Below are positions 54,465-62,965 of a stretch of DNA of 64,000 bases, one piece after another. Every line of letters begins with the position of its first letter. The first letter of the stretch is position 1. The translations under genes were made by a program, and so were the position numbers. Below the pieces are notes generated by a model that saw nothing but the letters and a program-made list of their open reading frames with translations, made no database searches and had not been told where the DNA came from. The stretch is from BOG-1112 sp964611335 (lineage in GTDB: Bacteria > Bdellovibrionota_B > Oligoflexia > Oligoflexales > Bog-1112): assembly GCA_964611335.1 (NCBI GenBank), contig CAZSXR010000001.1, positions 806,001 to 870,000 of the forward strand, given 5' to 3'.

Positions 54465-55109
54465 TTGGAACGTAAATTAACACCAAGTAGTTTTGTTATC
54501 CATTTCAATACTCGTATGCATTATGCGGGACTTTTTCTTCTCAAAGAAATTTTAGAAAAAAACACAATTTTTTCTTTTCATCTTGAGGATGATGAATATG
54601 TGCTTGAACCAATTTTGAAATCTTTGGAAGAAGTTTCTTATATTCGTTTGAATCGGCACAAAGAATATGAAATTACAAAACGTGGGATCAAACACATCCA
54701 TTCTTTCCTCACTCGTTACGATTTTTTTAAAGATGAATATGATGTGTTTAGTGGCGTGGATTTAAAAACAAAGGATTTTGCAATACGCTACTATGACACT
54801 TTTGAGGAAGAAGCGGAATGGTTTAAATTTCTACAAGAAGAACGTTGGGAAGATTTGCGAATAGCAATTGCTGAACTTCATGGATATGACGCGATAGAAA
54901 TGACTTTTATGCGTTTTGTTTATGAGGATCGTTTTGGGTTTCACAATGGACGTTGGAATTACGAATATCTACTTGGTGGGATATGGGAAGAGATACAGGC
55001 TGTATGTAATAACGCTGTCCGTTTACACTCTTTCTCAAAGTCCTCTTTGCTTGAGGATGTACTGAAAAAAGGCCAGCGCCTCATGTTTGAACTCGGTGTT
55101 CCAAGGTAA
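54465..55109 (+). CDS. Hypothetical protein, possible winged-helix
   Basis: A 214-residue protein starting with TTG 54465, which has AGGA 7 nt upstream. It is charged, helical and rich in Glu, Phe and Arg. Residues 15-80 (LLKEILEKNTIFSFHLEDDEY then KEYEITKRGIKHIHSF) resemble a winged-helix DNA-binding fold, so a regulator of the frmAB genes just upstream is conceivable. The C-terminal half has no recognised domain. This is a weak inference. Confidence 0.7.
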   Translation: MERKLTPSSFVIHFNTRMHYAGLFLLKEILEKNTIFSFHLEDDEYVLEPILKSLEEVSYIRLNRHKEYEITKRGIKHIHSFLTRYDFFKDEYDVFSGVDLKTKDFAIRYYDTFEEEAEWFKFLQEERWEDLRIAIAELHGYDAIEMTFMRFVYEDRFGFHNGRWNYEYLLGGIWEEIQAVCNNAVRLHSFSKSSLLEDVLKKGQRLMFELGVPR

Positions 55110-55131
55110 ATATCGCCTCTGAACTTAACTT

Positions 55132-55143
55132 GGAATTCGAATT
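55132..55143. repeat. Copy 1 of direct repeat GGAATTCGAATT
   Basis: The 12-bp sequence GGAATTCGAATT contains the palindrome AATTCGAATT and recurs exactly at 55488-55499, bracketing the 94-residue gene. It may be an operator pair, the edges of a small mobile unit, or chance. Confidence 0.5.
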
Positions 55144-55188
55144 CTTCCATGTTACAAACGCCCTCTTGAAGCGCATCCTTTGCCGACT

Positions 55189-55473
55189 CTAAATGTGTAG
55201 ATCAAGCGTTTTGCTGATTCCCACAATAGGGGCGCCTGTATACCAACCCTCAGTGAGTCTGCGTTCGTGAATAGTTGTCCAAGCTTTCCCTGCGAACACT
55301 TTAACGCGTTTGCTGATGCCTAGAAGATGGGGGTCATCCATATTGCCTTCTTCACGTACAACGACATTGACCTGTTCACAATCCAGAGAGAGGTTCAGTA
55401 TACGCTCGCGCGCAGCCCTTGCTTCACTGAAGGTGTCAAAGAATACAAGATTATATTTCTTAAAAGCTTCCAT
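55189..55473 (-). CDS. Small protein, unknown, between two palindromic repeats
   Basis: A 94-residue protein with no signal peptide and a sequence that reads like a real gene (mixed charged and hydrophobic residues, EARAARERILNLSLDCEQ then VNVVVREEGN). I do not recognise the family. There is no good ribosome site before ATG 55473. It is preceded and followed by the identical 12-bp repeat GGAATTCGAATT. The gene lies divergent from ahcY; two opposite-strand frames here look like shadows of it. Confidence 0.55.
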   Translation of the reverse strand: MEAFKKYNLVFFDTFSEARAARERILNLSLDCEQVNVVVREEGNMDDPHLLGISKRVKVFAGKAWTTIHERRLTEGWYTGAPIVGISKTLDLHI

Positions 55474-55487
55474 CGAGGTATCGTTTC

Positions 55488-55499
55488 GGAATTCGAATT
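55488..55499. repeat. Copy 2 of direct repeat GGAATTCGAATT
   Basis: Identical to 55132-55143, about 356 bp away. It lies 46 nt upstream of ahcY and just upstream of the divergent 94-residue gene, in the shared promoter region. Confidence 0.5.
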
Positions 55500-55545
55500 A
55501 AAAATTTCGGACCACTATTAAGACTTTTAACAGAGAGGATAGAAA

Positions 55546-56859
55546 ATGACAGCAAAAGGAACACATTATCGAGTCGCGGACATGAGCCAGGGTATGATTG
55601 ACTGGGGCCGCAAGGAAATTGAGATAGCAGAAAATGAAATGCCAGGTCTTATGGCGCTTCGTAAAGAATATGGTCTTTCTCAGCCTCTCGCAGGTGCTCG
55701 CATTGCTGGATGTTTGCATATGACCATACAAACGGCAGTTCTTATTGAAACTCTCGTTGCCCTTGGTGCAAAAGTCCGATGGTCCAGTTGCAATATCTTT
55801 TCAACACAGGACCACGCAGCATCCGCGATTGCTGCAAAGGGTATTCCGGTTTATGCATGGAAGGGCATGACAGAAGCTGAGTTTGATTGGTGTATAGAGC
55901 AAACTCTTGTCTTTGATGATCACAAACCTTTGAATATGATTCTTGATGATGGTGGTGATCTTACAAAAATGGTACATGAGAAATATCCGCAATACCTCGA
56001 AGGAATTCGTGGTATTTCAGAAGAAACCACAACAGGTGTACACCGTCTGTACAAAATGTTTGAAGAAAAATTACTGAAAACCCCCGCATTTAACGTTAAC
56101 GATTCTGTAACTAAATCTAAATTTGACAACCTATATGGGTGTCGCGAATCTCTTATCGACGGTATCAAACGAGCCACGGATGTTATGGTTGCTGGAAAAG
56201 TAGCAGTTGTTGCAGGTTACGGAGATGTCGGTAAAGGTTGCGCTCAATCTTTGAGTCATATGGGTGCTCGAGTTCTGATCACAGAAATTGATCCTATCTG
56301 TGCATTACAAGCTGCGATGGAAGGTTACGAAGTTGTAACTATGGAAGAAGCAGCTCCGATCGGTGATATTTTTGTTACAGCAACAGGCTGCTGTGATGTC
56401 ATTACAGAAAAACACTTTTTAGAGATGAAAAATGAATCCATACTCTGCAATATAGGTCACTTCGATTCTGAAATCCGAATTGCTTGGTTGGAAAATCATC
56501 CAGAAGTTAAAGAAGTCAACATCAAACCACAAGTGGATCGTTTCATCCTTCCCAATGGACGTTCTCTCATCGTCCTTGCAAGAGGACGCTTGGTGAATTT
56601 GGGATGTGCAACAGGGCACCCTAGCTTTGTAATGTCCAATTCCTTTACAAATCAGGTTCTTGCACAGATTGAATTGTGGAAAAATGCACAGAAGTACAAG
56701 GTAGGAATCTACACACTTCCTAAAAAACTCGATGAAAAAGTTGCACGCCTTCACCTTTCAAAACTCAATGTTAAACTGACACAATTGTCAAAAGACCAAG
56801 CTCAGTATTTGAATATTCCTGTCGAAGGTCCTTACAAACCAGAATACTACCGCTACTAA
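55546..56859 (+). CDS. ahcY: Adenosylhomocysteinase
   Basis: AhcY hydrolyses S-adenosylhomocysteine, the by-product of methylation, to adenosine and homocysteine, with bound NAD. The 437-residue protein contains AGARIAGCLHMTIQTAVLIETL, SEETTTGVHRLY, and the NAD-site VVAGYGDVGKGCAQSL followed by the conserved ILCNIGHFDSEI. C-terminal YKPEYYRY is diagnostic. ATG 55546 follows AGAGAGGA. Length is normal. It is followed by a strong inverted repeat at 56880-56917 that also touches the next start codon. Confidence 0.97.
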   Translation: MTAKGTHYRVADMSQGMIDWGRKEIEIAENEMPGLMALRKEYGLSQPLAGARIAGCLHMTIQTAVLIETLVALGAKVRWSSCNIFSTQDHAASAIAAKGIPVYAWKGMTEAEFDWCIEQTLVFDDHKPLNMILDDGGDLTKMVHEKYPQYLEGIRGISEETTTGVHRLYKMFEEKLLKTPAFNVNDSVTKSKFDNLYGCRESLIDGIKRATDVMVAGKVAVVAGYGDVGKGCAQSLSHMGARVLITEIDPICALQAAMEGYEVVTMEEAAPIGDIFVTATGCCDVITEKHFLEMKNESILCNIGHFDSEIRIAWLENHPEVKEVNIKPQVDRFILPNGRSLIVLARGRLVNLGCATGHPSFVMSNSFTNQVLAQIELWKNAQKYKVGIYTLPKKLDEKVARLHLSKLNVKLTQLSKDQAQYLNIPVEGPYKPEYYRY

Positions 56860-56879
56860 ATTAAGCCGAGACTAGACAA

Positions 56880-56917
56880 AGGTGGCATAAAACCCTTAAA
56901 ATAATCTTATGCCACCT
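56880..56917. terminator. 11-bp perfect inverted repeat covering the next start codon
   Basis: AGGTGGCATAA (56880-56890) pairs with TTATGCCACCT (56907-56917). It follows ahcY by 20 nt and looks like its terminator, but the right arm contains the ATG (56909) of the following gene and no T-tract follows. The left arm contains the only SD-like sequence (AGGTGG) in this gap, about 20 nt too far upstream. A role in regulating the next gene is possible. Confidence 0.55.
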
Positions 56918-57868
56918 AAATTCTCTAAAAGAATGAATGCAATCACCATAGACTGTCTCATTATATGCTTAACAGTTTGGGGTGTTTTTTATTTTCGTAA
57001 AACAGCATTCCAAAACCTTATACAAGCGATTGCACCTTTAACTTTGGGACAACCCATACTCGTCAGCACAAAATTTATTTGTGCTGTTTTTCTTATTTCC
57101 CCTATTCCCCTTTTTCTCAGTTTTGCTTTTGCATCTGCATCTCCAGGGCAATATCTTATGAATATAGGAGAAAGAAGTTACATCACTCATGATCTTTTAA
57201 ATGTGTTTAAATCTGCTATTCACAGCTTACTTTTTGTTCCATCACTCTTTTTATTAAGTGGATTCCCCTATCTTTTTGCTTTACTCGATCCTGAAAGAAG
57301 AACTCTGATACAGGTTCTCACAGGAACGCATTCTCGAAGTTTAAAGAAAGGTGTTCGTGTCCAAAAATTTCCAAAGCCTGTAGCTATAATCCTCATCTTT
57401 CTCTCTCTCTATTCTGTCGGTTCTCTTGTATGGAGTGTTGCAAGAAATATGAGTGTGAGCGATCATGGGCTTATAATCGGTGGTACAGCTCAGTCTCGTG
57501 CCGATTACTTCAATGAAAAAAAACAGGAGTCTCTACATTTGGGCAATGTAACTCCTTACATTGCTTTTGAAGCTGCAAGAAAGGCTTTAAAAAATCGAAA
57601 TTACAAAGAACTTCTTCAACAGTTGGATGCAAAAAGTCAACTCATAGTAAAAGCTATTCCTAGTGACATAGTTCTATTCGATGAACTACCTAATGATGTT
57701 CACTGGGTTCGTACAGAAGGTGATGAAAGAACCGGTAGCATAAAAGTATACTACCGCGAGGGGGCAGAAAACTCACCATCTAAAGAGCAAAGCAATCCTC
57801 TCGTTTTAGTTAAGGAAGGAAAAGACTGGAAATTAGACATCACCTCTCTTTTCCAGCTTAAAAAATAA
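56909..57868 (+). CDS. RDD-family membrane protein
   Basis: A 319-residue membrane protein with about four to five hydrophobic segments: an N-terminal RDD-like part (RMNAITIDCLIICLTVW, SASPGQYLMNIG) and a soluble C-terminal domain of about 100 residues, with ARKALKNRNYKELLQQLD and a VLVKEGKDWKLDI strand resembling nuclear-transport-factor-like folds. RDD proteins include putative transporters; function unknown. The ATG at 56909 lies inside a hairpin and has no ribosome site; ATG 56933 (residue 9) is an alternative start. It ends 16 nt from the convergent mqnD gene. Confidence 0.7.
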   Translation: MPPKFSKRMNAITIDCLIICLTVWGVFYFRKTAFQNLIQAIAPLTLGQPILVSTKFICAVFLISPIPLFLSFAFASASPGQYLMNIGERSYITHDLLNVFKSAIHSLLFVPSLFLLSGFPYLFALLDPERRTLIQVLTGTHSRSLKKGVRVQKFPKPVAIILIFLSLYSVGSLVWSVARNMSVSDHGLIIGGTAQSRADYFNEKKQESLHLGNVTPYIAFEAARKALKNRNYKELLQQLDAKSQLIVKAIPSDIVLFDELPNDVHWVRTEGDERTGSIKVYYREGAENSPSKEQSNPLVLVKEGKDWKLDITSLFQLKK

Positions 57869-57884
57869 TTACATATTTCTGTTC

Positions 57885-58703
57885 TTAAGCGAAAATACGA
57901 TTTACATCTATGTTAGGCAACAACTTTGCTTTAAACCCCTCGCTAAGAAGTAATTGGATGGCTTCTAATCCTTTGTTCGATAAGTTACGGGTCTCCTCAT
58001 TCACATACAAATCGATGTGTGTACGAAGGATATCTAAGTTTTTTTCCTGGCTATGCTCTAAAACATAATTCATAACTTCTGATGGATGCTTCTTTGCGTA
58101 ATCATAAGATGCACAGATTGCTTGTGACAAAGTGTTCAAAGTCTCCTTACCCAAATTGCGTTTAGCTACCAAACAACCAAGAGGCAAAGGCAGACCCGTT
58201 TTCTGTTCCCATAATTCACCTAAATCACACACTTCATAGAGTCCCTGTTCCTTTAACATAAAACGTGTTTCATGAATGATAAGCCCATAATCTGCGCGCT
58301 TTTGCAGAAGCTTTGGTATCTCATCATAACGGCAAAAACGTTCAACGCGAGCATGAGGTAAAAGAAGTCTGTAAAGCAAGTACGCAGTTGTATCTCGACC
58401 AGGAATCGCAAGGGTGCTTTTTGAAAGGTCATCGATAGAAAAGGGATTTGCACTCACAATTTTTGGCCCATTCCCTTTTCCAAGAGCAGAGCCTGAGGGA
58501 AGCAGACAGTAGTTATGCAAAACCTTTCCGAGAGTGAAGAAAGAAATTTTAGTGAGATCCGGAACAGATTCCATAGCTCTCTGATTGAGATATTGGATGT
58601 CTGCAAGCATCACTTCGAGTGGGAAGGGGTGATCTATTAAATTTTTGACAAAAGCATAAAAAAGAAAGGTGTCATTAGGGCAGGGGGAAAATGATATTTT
58701 CAT
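57885..58703 (-). CDS. mqnD: 1,4-dihydroxy-6-naphthoate synthase
   Basis: MqnD acts in the futalosine pathway to menaquinone, releasing 1,4-dihydroxy-6-naphthoate. Diagnostic features in 272 residues: SFSPCPNDTFLFYAFV at the N-terminus, NGPKIVSANP, IPGRDTTAYLLYRLL and the GLPLPLGCLVAKR segment. ATG 58703 has AGG 6-7 nt upstream. It follows the NlpC-like gene by 19 nt, so they may be co-transcribed. Presence indicates menaquinone as an electron carrier. Confidence 0.94.
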   Translation of the reverse strand: MKISFSPCPNDTFLFYAFVKNLIDHPFPLEVMLADIQYLNQRAMESVPDLTKISFFTLGKVLHNYCLLPSGSALGKGNGPKIVSANPFSIDDLSKSTLAIPGRDTTAYLLYRLLLPHARVERFCRYDEIPKLLQKRADYGLIIHETRFMLKEQGLYEVCDLGELWEQKTGLPLPLGCLVAKRNLGKETLNTLSQAICASYDYAKKHPSEVMNYVLEHSQEKNLDILRTHIDLYVNEETRNLSNKGLEAIQLLLSEGFKAKLLPNIDVNRIFA

Positions 58704-58722
58704 TCGCTACCTATTTTATAGT

Positions 58723-59547
58723 TTATTGTGCTGGTGGTCGTGGTTCTATATATCGCGTCATAAGCATCGGTTTTTGTTTATGTGCAGGGCTAATAAATTC
58801 TTTTACTTTGTTGTCGTTATTTGCAAGAGATTCACAGTGAAGAACAGGAGCAAGAACCAGATCAGGATTGCAAGGGCGCGAAATCGTACGACAGTGATCC
58901 GAACATGCAATGCCTAATTTCGAATTCGTCAAAACTTCTGCATGACCATAACGACGACTGAATCCACAACTGGATTTCGCGTACAAATGAATAACACCTT
59001 CTTGCGAAGCAAGTTCAGGATGTTCTGTAACATTTGCAAGTTTAAGATTCTTACAAAGAGAAATAGGATTGTTGAGAGCCCACTTAATAAAACCCTCGGA
59101 GGACCTGCCTGCGTGCACTTGTTTCTTTAAGTTGCTTCCAGGATCACTGGGAAGCGAGTTGAGATCCAATGAAGGATTACCCATAAGTTTAGAAATCGCT
59201 ATACGTACCCATTTCATGCATTGACGATTGGTTTTTTTATAAGGAGCTTTTTTTGCAATTTCTGAAAGTTTATTTGCGCGTACAGAATCAAAAATCAAAG
59301 ATGCAGGCTCATAAATGGGAAAATAGCGCATAGCCATCAGGGTTTGTGGTGGCTTCAACAAAGGAACTTCAGTTGAATAAAATGTTTTGTTGTTGGTTAG
59401 ACGCGACATTTGCTGCTGATCTCTGCCATAAGCATGGCTCGCTTCGAAGAGGGATAGGGAACAGAGTATTCCTAGAACCAGTAATCGAAGCGCTCGAGAA
59501 AAGCGCTTGGAGATCGCTTGTGATCGTCTAGAAGGTGGATTGACCAA
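58723..59547 (-). CDS. Exported protein, possible NlpC/P60- or CHAP-like hydrolase
   Basis: A 274-residue protein with a signal-like N-terminus (RLLVLGILCSLSLFEASHA). A Cys-containing segment (NRQCMKWVRIAISKLMG, about 108) followed by a His segment (FSRRYGHAEVLT, about 195) is the order of catalytic Cys and His in NlpC/P60 or CHAP cell-wall hydrolases. Start: TTG 59547 lies 8 nt after AAGGAG; the ATG inside that site is in another frame and soon stops. The later cysteines (CSDHC, PCNPD, HCES) suggest disulfides. The hydrolase idea is tentative. Confidence 0.65.
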   Translation of the reverse strand: MVNPPSRRSQAISKRFSRALRLLVLGILCSLSLFEASHAYGRDQQQMSRLTNNKTFYSTEVPLLKPPQTLMAMRYFPIYEPASLIFDSVRANKLSEIAKKAPYKKTNRQCMKWVRIAISKLMGNPSLDLNSLPSDPGSNLKKQVHAGRSSEGFIKWALNNPISLCKNLKLANVTEHPELASQEGVIHLYAKSSCGFSRRYGHAEVLTNSKLGIACSDHCRTISRPCNPDLVLAPVLHCESLANNDNKVKEFISPAHKQKPMLMTRYIEPRPPAQ

Positions 59548-59746
59548 ATCATATACTCCTTATAGGTGCAATTGTATGACAACTCTAGTACATAGCAGTA
59601 AATGCTATTTTAGGGTAGCTGAAAACTTCGGAGAGTCATTTTCTCAAATGATATTAGAAGGATCAAGTCTAGATTTTGCGGCTTGAAAACGAAGCGCTAT
59701 AAAGCATTCCGCCTTCTCTCCTGGATGAACCGCGGCTGGAGAACTT

Positions 59747-60583
59747 ATGAAAATTCCGTACATTATGGGTATACTCAATGTCACTCCCGATTCTTTTTAC
59801 GATGGGAATCTATACAACACCTTTGAAAGAGCCCTTGAAAGAGCCTGCACACTGATAGAAGCAGGGGTAGACATTTTGGACATTGGTGGAGAGTCCACGC
59901 GACCCTCTACCAGTTTTCATCACAAACATGGTTTTAGACAAGACGTACAATCCGATCACGAAATGCAACGTGTCTTGCCTCTTCTTAAAGTTTTACGTTT
60001 AGAATTTCCCTCTCAAATTCTTTCCGTTGATACACGCAACAAAGAGCTTGCAAGCGAAGCTCTCAAACTGGGAGTTCATATAATCAACTGTGTGTGTGAA
60101 ACTGTTTCAGAAGATATAGCGAAACGAATTGCTAGTTTTCCTCATTCTCGTTGTGTCCTCTGTCACATGCGTGGAAATCCACAAGATATGCAAAATGGAA
60201 ATTTTTATGAAGGCCCCATCATTCCTTATTTGAAAGAGTGGTTTCTTCAAGAAATTGCAAAGATGAAAAGTTTCGGTGTCGATGAAAAACAAATCATTCT
60301 TGATCCGGGCATAGGTTTTGGAAAGAAAAAACCCGATCAGGATTTTGAAATCCTTCGAGGTATTTCGGAATTGAAGTCTTTAGAGTATCCTGTACTGATT
60401 GGACTTTCTCGCAAATCGTTTATGGGGAAAGTTCTCAATAAAAGTGCAGATCAACTTTTAAGCGCAACGCTTGCAATGAATACCTATGCCATTTTACAAG
60501 GTGCAGATATTATTCGTGTGCATGATGTTGATGAGCACAAGGAAGTGAGAGAACTGCTCTCACGCTTGACAGGCACAGGATAA
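59747..60583 (+). CDS. folP: Dihydropteroate synthase
   Basis: FolP joins p-aminobenzoate to dihydropterin pyrophosphate in folate synthesis; it is the sulfonamide target. The 278-residue TIM barrel shows IMGILNVTPDSFYDG, DILDIGGESTRPS, ILDPGIGFGKK and the GLSRKSFMGKVL motif. ATG 59747 has GGAG 5 nt upstream. No other fol gene is adjacent. The upstream region contains a GC-rich stretch but no recognised riboswitch. Confidence 0.96.
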   Translation: MKIPYIMGILNVTPDSFYDGNLYNTFERALERACTLIEAGVDILDIGGESTRPSTSFHHKHGFRQDVQSDHEMQRVLPLLKVLRLEFPSQILSVDTRNKELASEALKLGVHIINCVCETVSEDIAKRIASFPHSRCVLCHMRGNPQDMQNGNFYEGPIIPYLKEWFLQEIAKMKSFGVDEKQIILDPGIGFGKKKPDQDFEILRGISELKSLEYPVLIGLSRKSFMGKVLNKSADQLLSATLAMNTYAILQGADIIRVHDVDEHKEVRELLSRLTGTG

Positions 60584-60624
60584 AGTTATTAAAGGGAGAG
60601 TAATTTATACTACCAAGAGGATTT

Positions 60625-60912
60625 ATGAAGAAGATATCAATTTTATTGGCATTGCTAAGTTCAACTCTCCTCGCTCAAGGAGAACCTGATGAGCGAGAGC
60701 CCCAAATTCCCGCGGAAGAACTCCTGAATTTAACGGAACTAGAGCTTTCCCTGTTGCTAGGACATAGCAACTTGGCAGCTTCCAGCCCTATGGCTACAAG
60801 TGCTCAGCCCTTCTTTCCTCGACAACCGGTTGAAGGGGGATTGCAATTCGGGAATTATCATAACCTTCTTCAATTTCCACTTAGTCAAAATGATAATCAA
60901 AATTTGGATTAA
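60625..60912 (+). CDS. Small secreted protein, unknown
   Basis: A 95-residue protein with a signal peptide (KKISILLALLSSTLLAQGEP) after AAGAGGATTT ATG. The mature part is acidic, then Pro/Gln-rich, ending QNDNQNLD. No known domain. It lies between folP and a second small secreted gene. Possibly paralogous to other lineage-specific secretome members, but no clear similarity to the neighbour was seen. Confidence 0.65.
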   Translation: MKKISILLALLSSTLLAQGEPDEREPQIPAEELLNLTELELSLLLGHSNLAASSPMATSAQPFFPRQPVEGGLQFGNYHNLLQFPLSQNDNQNLD

Positions 60913-60971
60913 CTTTTTTTCATAATCTTCGAAAGACTCAAATAGAAATCTCATTAAAGAAAGGATCTTCT

Positions 60972-61247
60972 GTGAAAAAATTATATGTATCTGTAATTTT
61001 GACTGTGTGTATGAGTTCTGCTGTACATGCGGATGAAGACGATTCAGATTCGAAGGAACTTGTTATAAATAAATGCGTTCAAGAAGTTCAAGAATACAGA
61101 CTCTTGAACTTTTTACAAGCCATCGTGTCGGCATTGCTTCCACCTGAAGGACTCAATGACAATGTAGAAGCAGCAAGTCAGCAACGTGAAGACGAAATGA
61201 GACGTAGATATTACTCCGGGATATTTAGGTCAGAAGGTCTTCTTTAA
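60972..61247 (+). CDS. Small secreted protein, unknown
   Basis: A 91-residue protein starting at GTG 60972 with AAAGGAT about 6 nt upstream. Signal peptide ends near SSAVHADEDD; the mature part is short, charged, with one Cys and no known domain. It ends at TTAA, sharing its stop bases with the opposite-strand glnS gene. Probably periplasmic. Confidence 0.65.
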   Translation: MKKLYVSVILTVCMSSAVHADEDDSDSKELVINKCVQEVQEYRLLNFLQAIVSALLPPEGLNDNVEAASQQREDEMRRRYYSGIFRSEGLL

Positions 61248-62953
61248 TTTTTTCCTTGCACTTTTGTCCAGGTGTCTTTCAAAGACACTGTTCTGTTAAA
61301 CACCAAATTTTCCATACGGGAACTCTTATCCACTGTAAAATAACCTAGACGTTCGAACTGATAATGTGTTCCTGCTTCAGCATCCTTAACAGACCTTTCC
61401 ACAACACTGCGTGTGTTGATTACCAAAGAATCAGGATTGATAAACGAGGTATACGGGATCCCTTCTTTTTCTTTTTCAGTAGGATCAGGAACATTGAATA
61501 GACGGTCATACAAGCGTACTGTTGTTTTCAAACATTTTTCAGCGCTTACCCAATGAATAACTCCTTTCACCTTTCTTCCTTCGGGATTTTTACCTAAAGT
61601 GTCAGGATCATAGGTGCACCGCAATTCTGTTATATTTCCCTTGGCATCTTTGATAACTTTATTGCAGCGTACTATATAAGCAAAACGTAATCGCACTTCA
61701 CCACCTGGAATAAGGCGGAAAAATCCTTTCGGAGCATCTTCCATGAAGTCCTCTCGTTCAATGTATATTTCACGAGTAAACTCAAGAGAACGCTCACCCA
61801 TTTCAGGTTTCTGAGGATGATTGGGAACTTTTAAAGTCTCAACCTTTCCTTCTTCAAAATTCTCAATCACAAGTTTAATAGGATCGAGTACACAAAACAC
61901 ACGTTTTGCTTTTTCGTTAAGATCATTGCGTACACATTCTTCCAACATTCCGAAATCAAGAACAGTTTCTTTTTTAGTCACACCTACACGAGTACAAAAA
62001 TCAATGATCCCTGTAGGCGTGAATCCTCTACGTCGCATTCCACTTAAAGTAGCCATGCGTGGATCATCCCAAGACTCGACAAAATTTTTGTCGACGAGTT
62101 CTTTCAACTTTCGTTTACTTGTAATAGTGTAGTTTAAATTCAAACGTGCAAATTCAATCTGACGAGGGTGAGCAGGCGTTTTCAGTGTTTCTAAAATCCA
62201 GTCATACAAAGGCCTATGATCTTCAAACTCCAAGGTACAAAGAGAGTGGGTGATCTCCTCGATTGCATCCGAAATACAATGTGCATAATCATACATAGGG
62301 TAAATACACCATTTGTTTCCGGTAACGGGATGGTCTGTTTTCAAAATCCTGTAAATGACAGGATCGCGCATGTTGATGTTTCCAGAATTCATATCGATTT
62401 TTGCACGGAGAGTATACGTCCCATCCGCAAACTCACCCTTTCTCATCCTTGCAAATAAATCTAGATTCTCTTCTACGCTGCGCTTACGGTCAGGGCTTTC
62501 TTTGCCAGGTTCTGTAAGAGTTCCTCTGTATTCACGCATCTGCTCATTTGTAAGACTGCAAACATAGGCTTTCCCCATTTTAATAAGCTGGACAGCATAG
62601 TCGTGAAGTTGATCAAAGTAATCGGAAGCGTGGTGTATAGGTTCCTCCCATTTAAATCCAAGCCACTGAATATCTTCTTTGATAGCCTTGAAATAAATAG
62701 GATCTTCCTTGTAAGGATTTGTATCGTCAAAACGCAAATTGCACGTTGCAACTTTGTAATCTTGTGCAATACCGAAATTAAGACATATAGACTTTGCATG
62801 ACCTACATGAAGAAAGCCGTTTGGTTCTGGTGGAAAACGTGTTTTGATAACCTTATGTTTTCCAGACTTCAAATCTTCATCGATGATTTGCACTATGAAA
62901 TTTGTAGGCTTCGAAGACGTATTTACATTTTTTGAATCGTTGTGCATGTTCAT
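61244..62953 (-). CDS. glnS: Glutaminyl-tRNA synthetase
   Basis: GlnS charges tRNA-Gln with glutamine. The 569-residue class I synthetase has RFPPEPNGFLHVGHAKS (the HIGH box, here HVGH), the mid-region YPMYDYAHCISDAIEEITHS with LCTLEFEDHRPLYDWIL, and a KMSKS-like TSKRKLKELV motif near residue 286. Length fits bacterial GlnRS. ATG 62953 follows GGAGATCTC. It starts 12 nt after prfC, so they may be co-transcribed. Confidence 0.96.
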   Translation of the reverse strand: MNMHNDSKNVNTSSKPTNFIVQIIDEDLKSGKHKVIKTRFPPEPNGFLHVGHAKSICLNFGIAQDYKVATCNLRFDDTNPYKEDPIYFKAIKEDIQWLGFKWEEPIHHASDYFDQLHDYAVQLIKMGKAYVCSLTNEQMREYRGTLTEPGKESPDRKRSVEENLDLFARMRKGEFADGTYTLRAKIDMNSGNINMRDPVIYRILKTDHPVTGNKWCIYPMYDYAHCISDAIEEITHSLCTLEFEDHRPLYDWILETLKTPAHPRQIEFARLNLNYTITSKRKLKELVDKNFVESWDDPRMATLSGMRRRGFTPTGIIDFCTRVGVTKKETVLDFGMLEECVRNDLNEKAKRVFCVLDPIKLVIENFEEGKVETLKVPNHPQKPEMGERSLEFTREIYIEREDFMEDAPKGFFRLIPGGEVRLRFAYIVRCNKVIKDAKGNITELRCTYDPDTLGKNPEGRKVKGVIHWVSAEKCLKTTVRLYDRLFNVPDPTEKEKEGIPYTSFINPDSLVINTRSVVERSVKDAEAGTHYQFERLGYFTVDKSSRMENLVFNRTVSLKDTWTKVQGKN

Positions 62954-62965
62954 GAGATCTCCAGG

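Noticed and set aside
55500..55545. SAH or SAM riboswitch before ahcY
   Set aside because: Only about 46 nt lie between the repeat and the start codon, too little for either class.
59548..59746. THF-type riboswitch before folP
   Set aside because: The region has a GC-rich patch and small dyads, but no match to the known consensus could be made.
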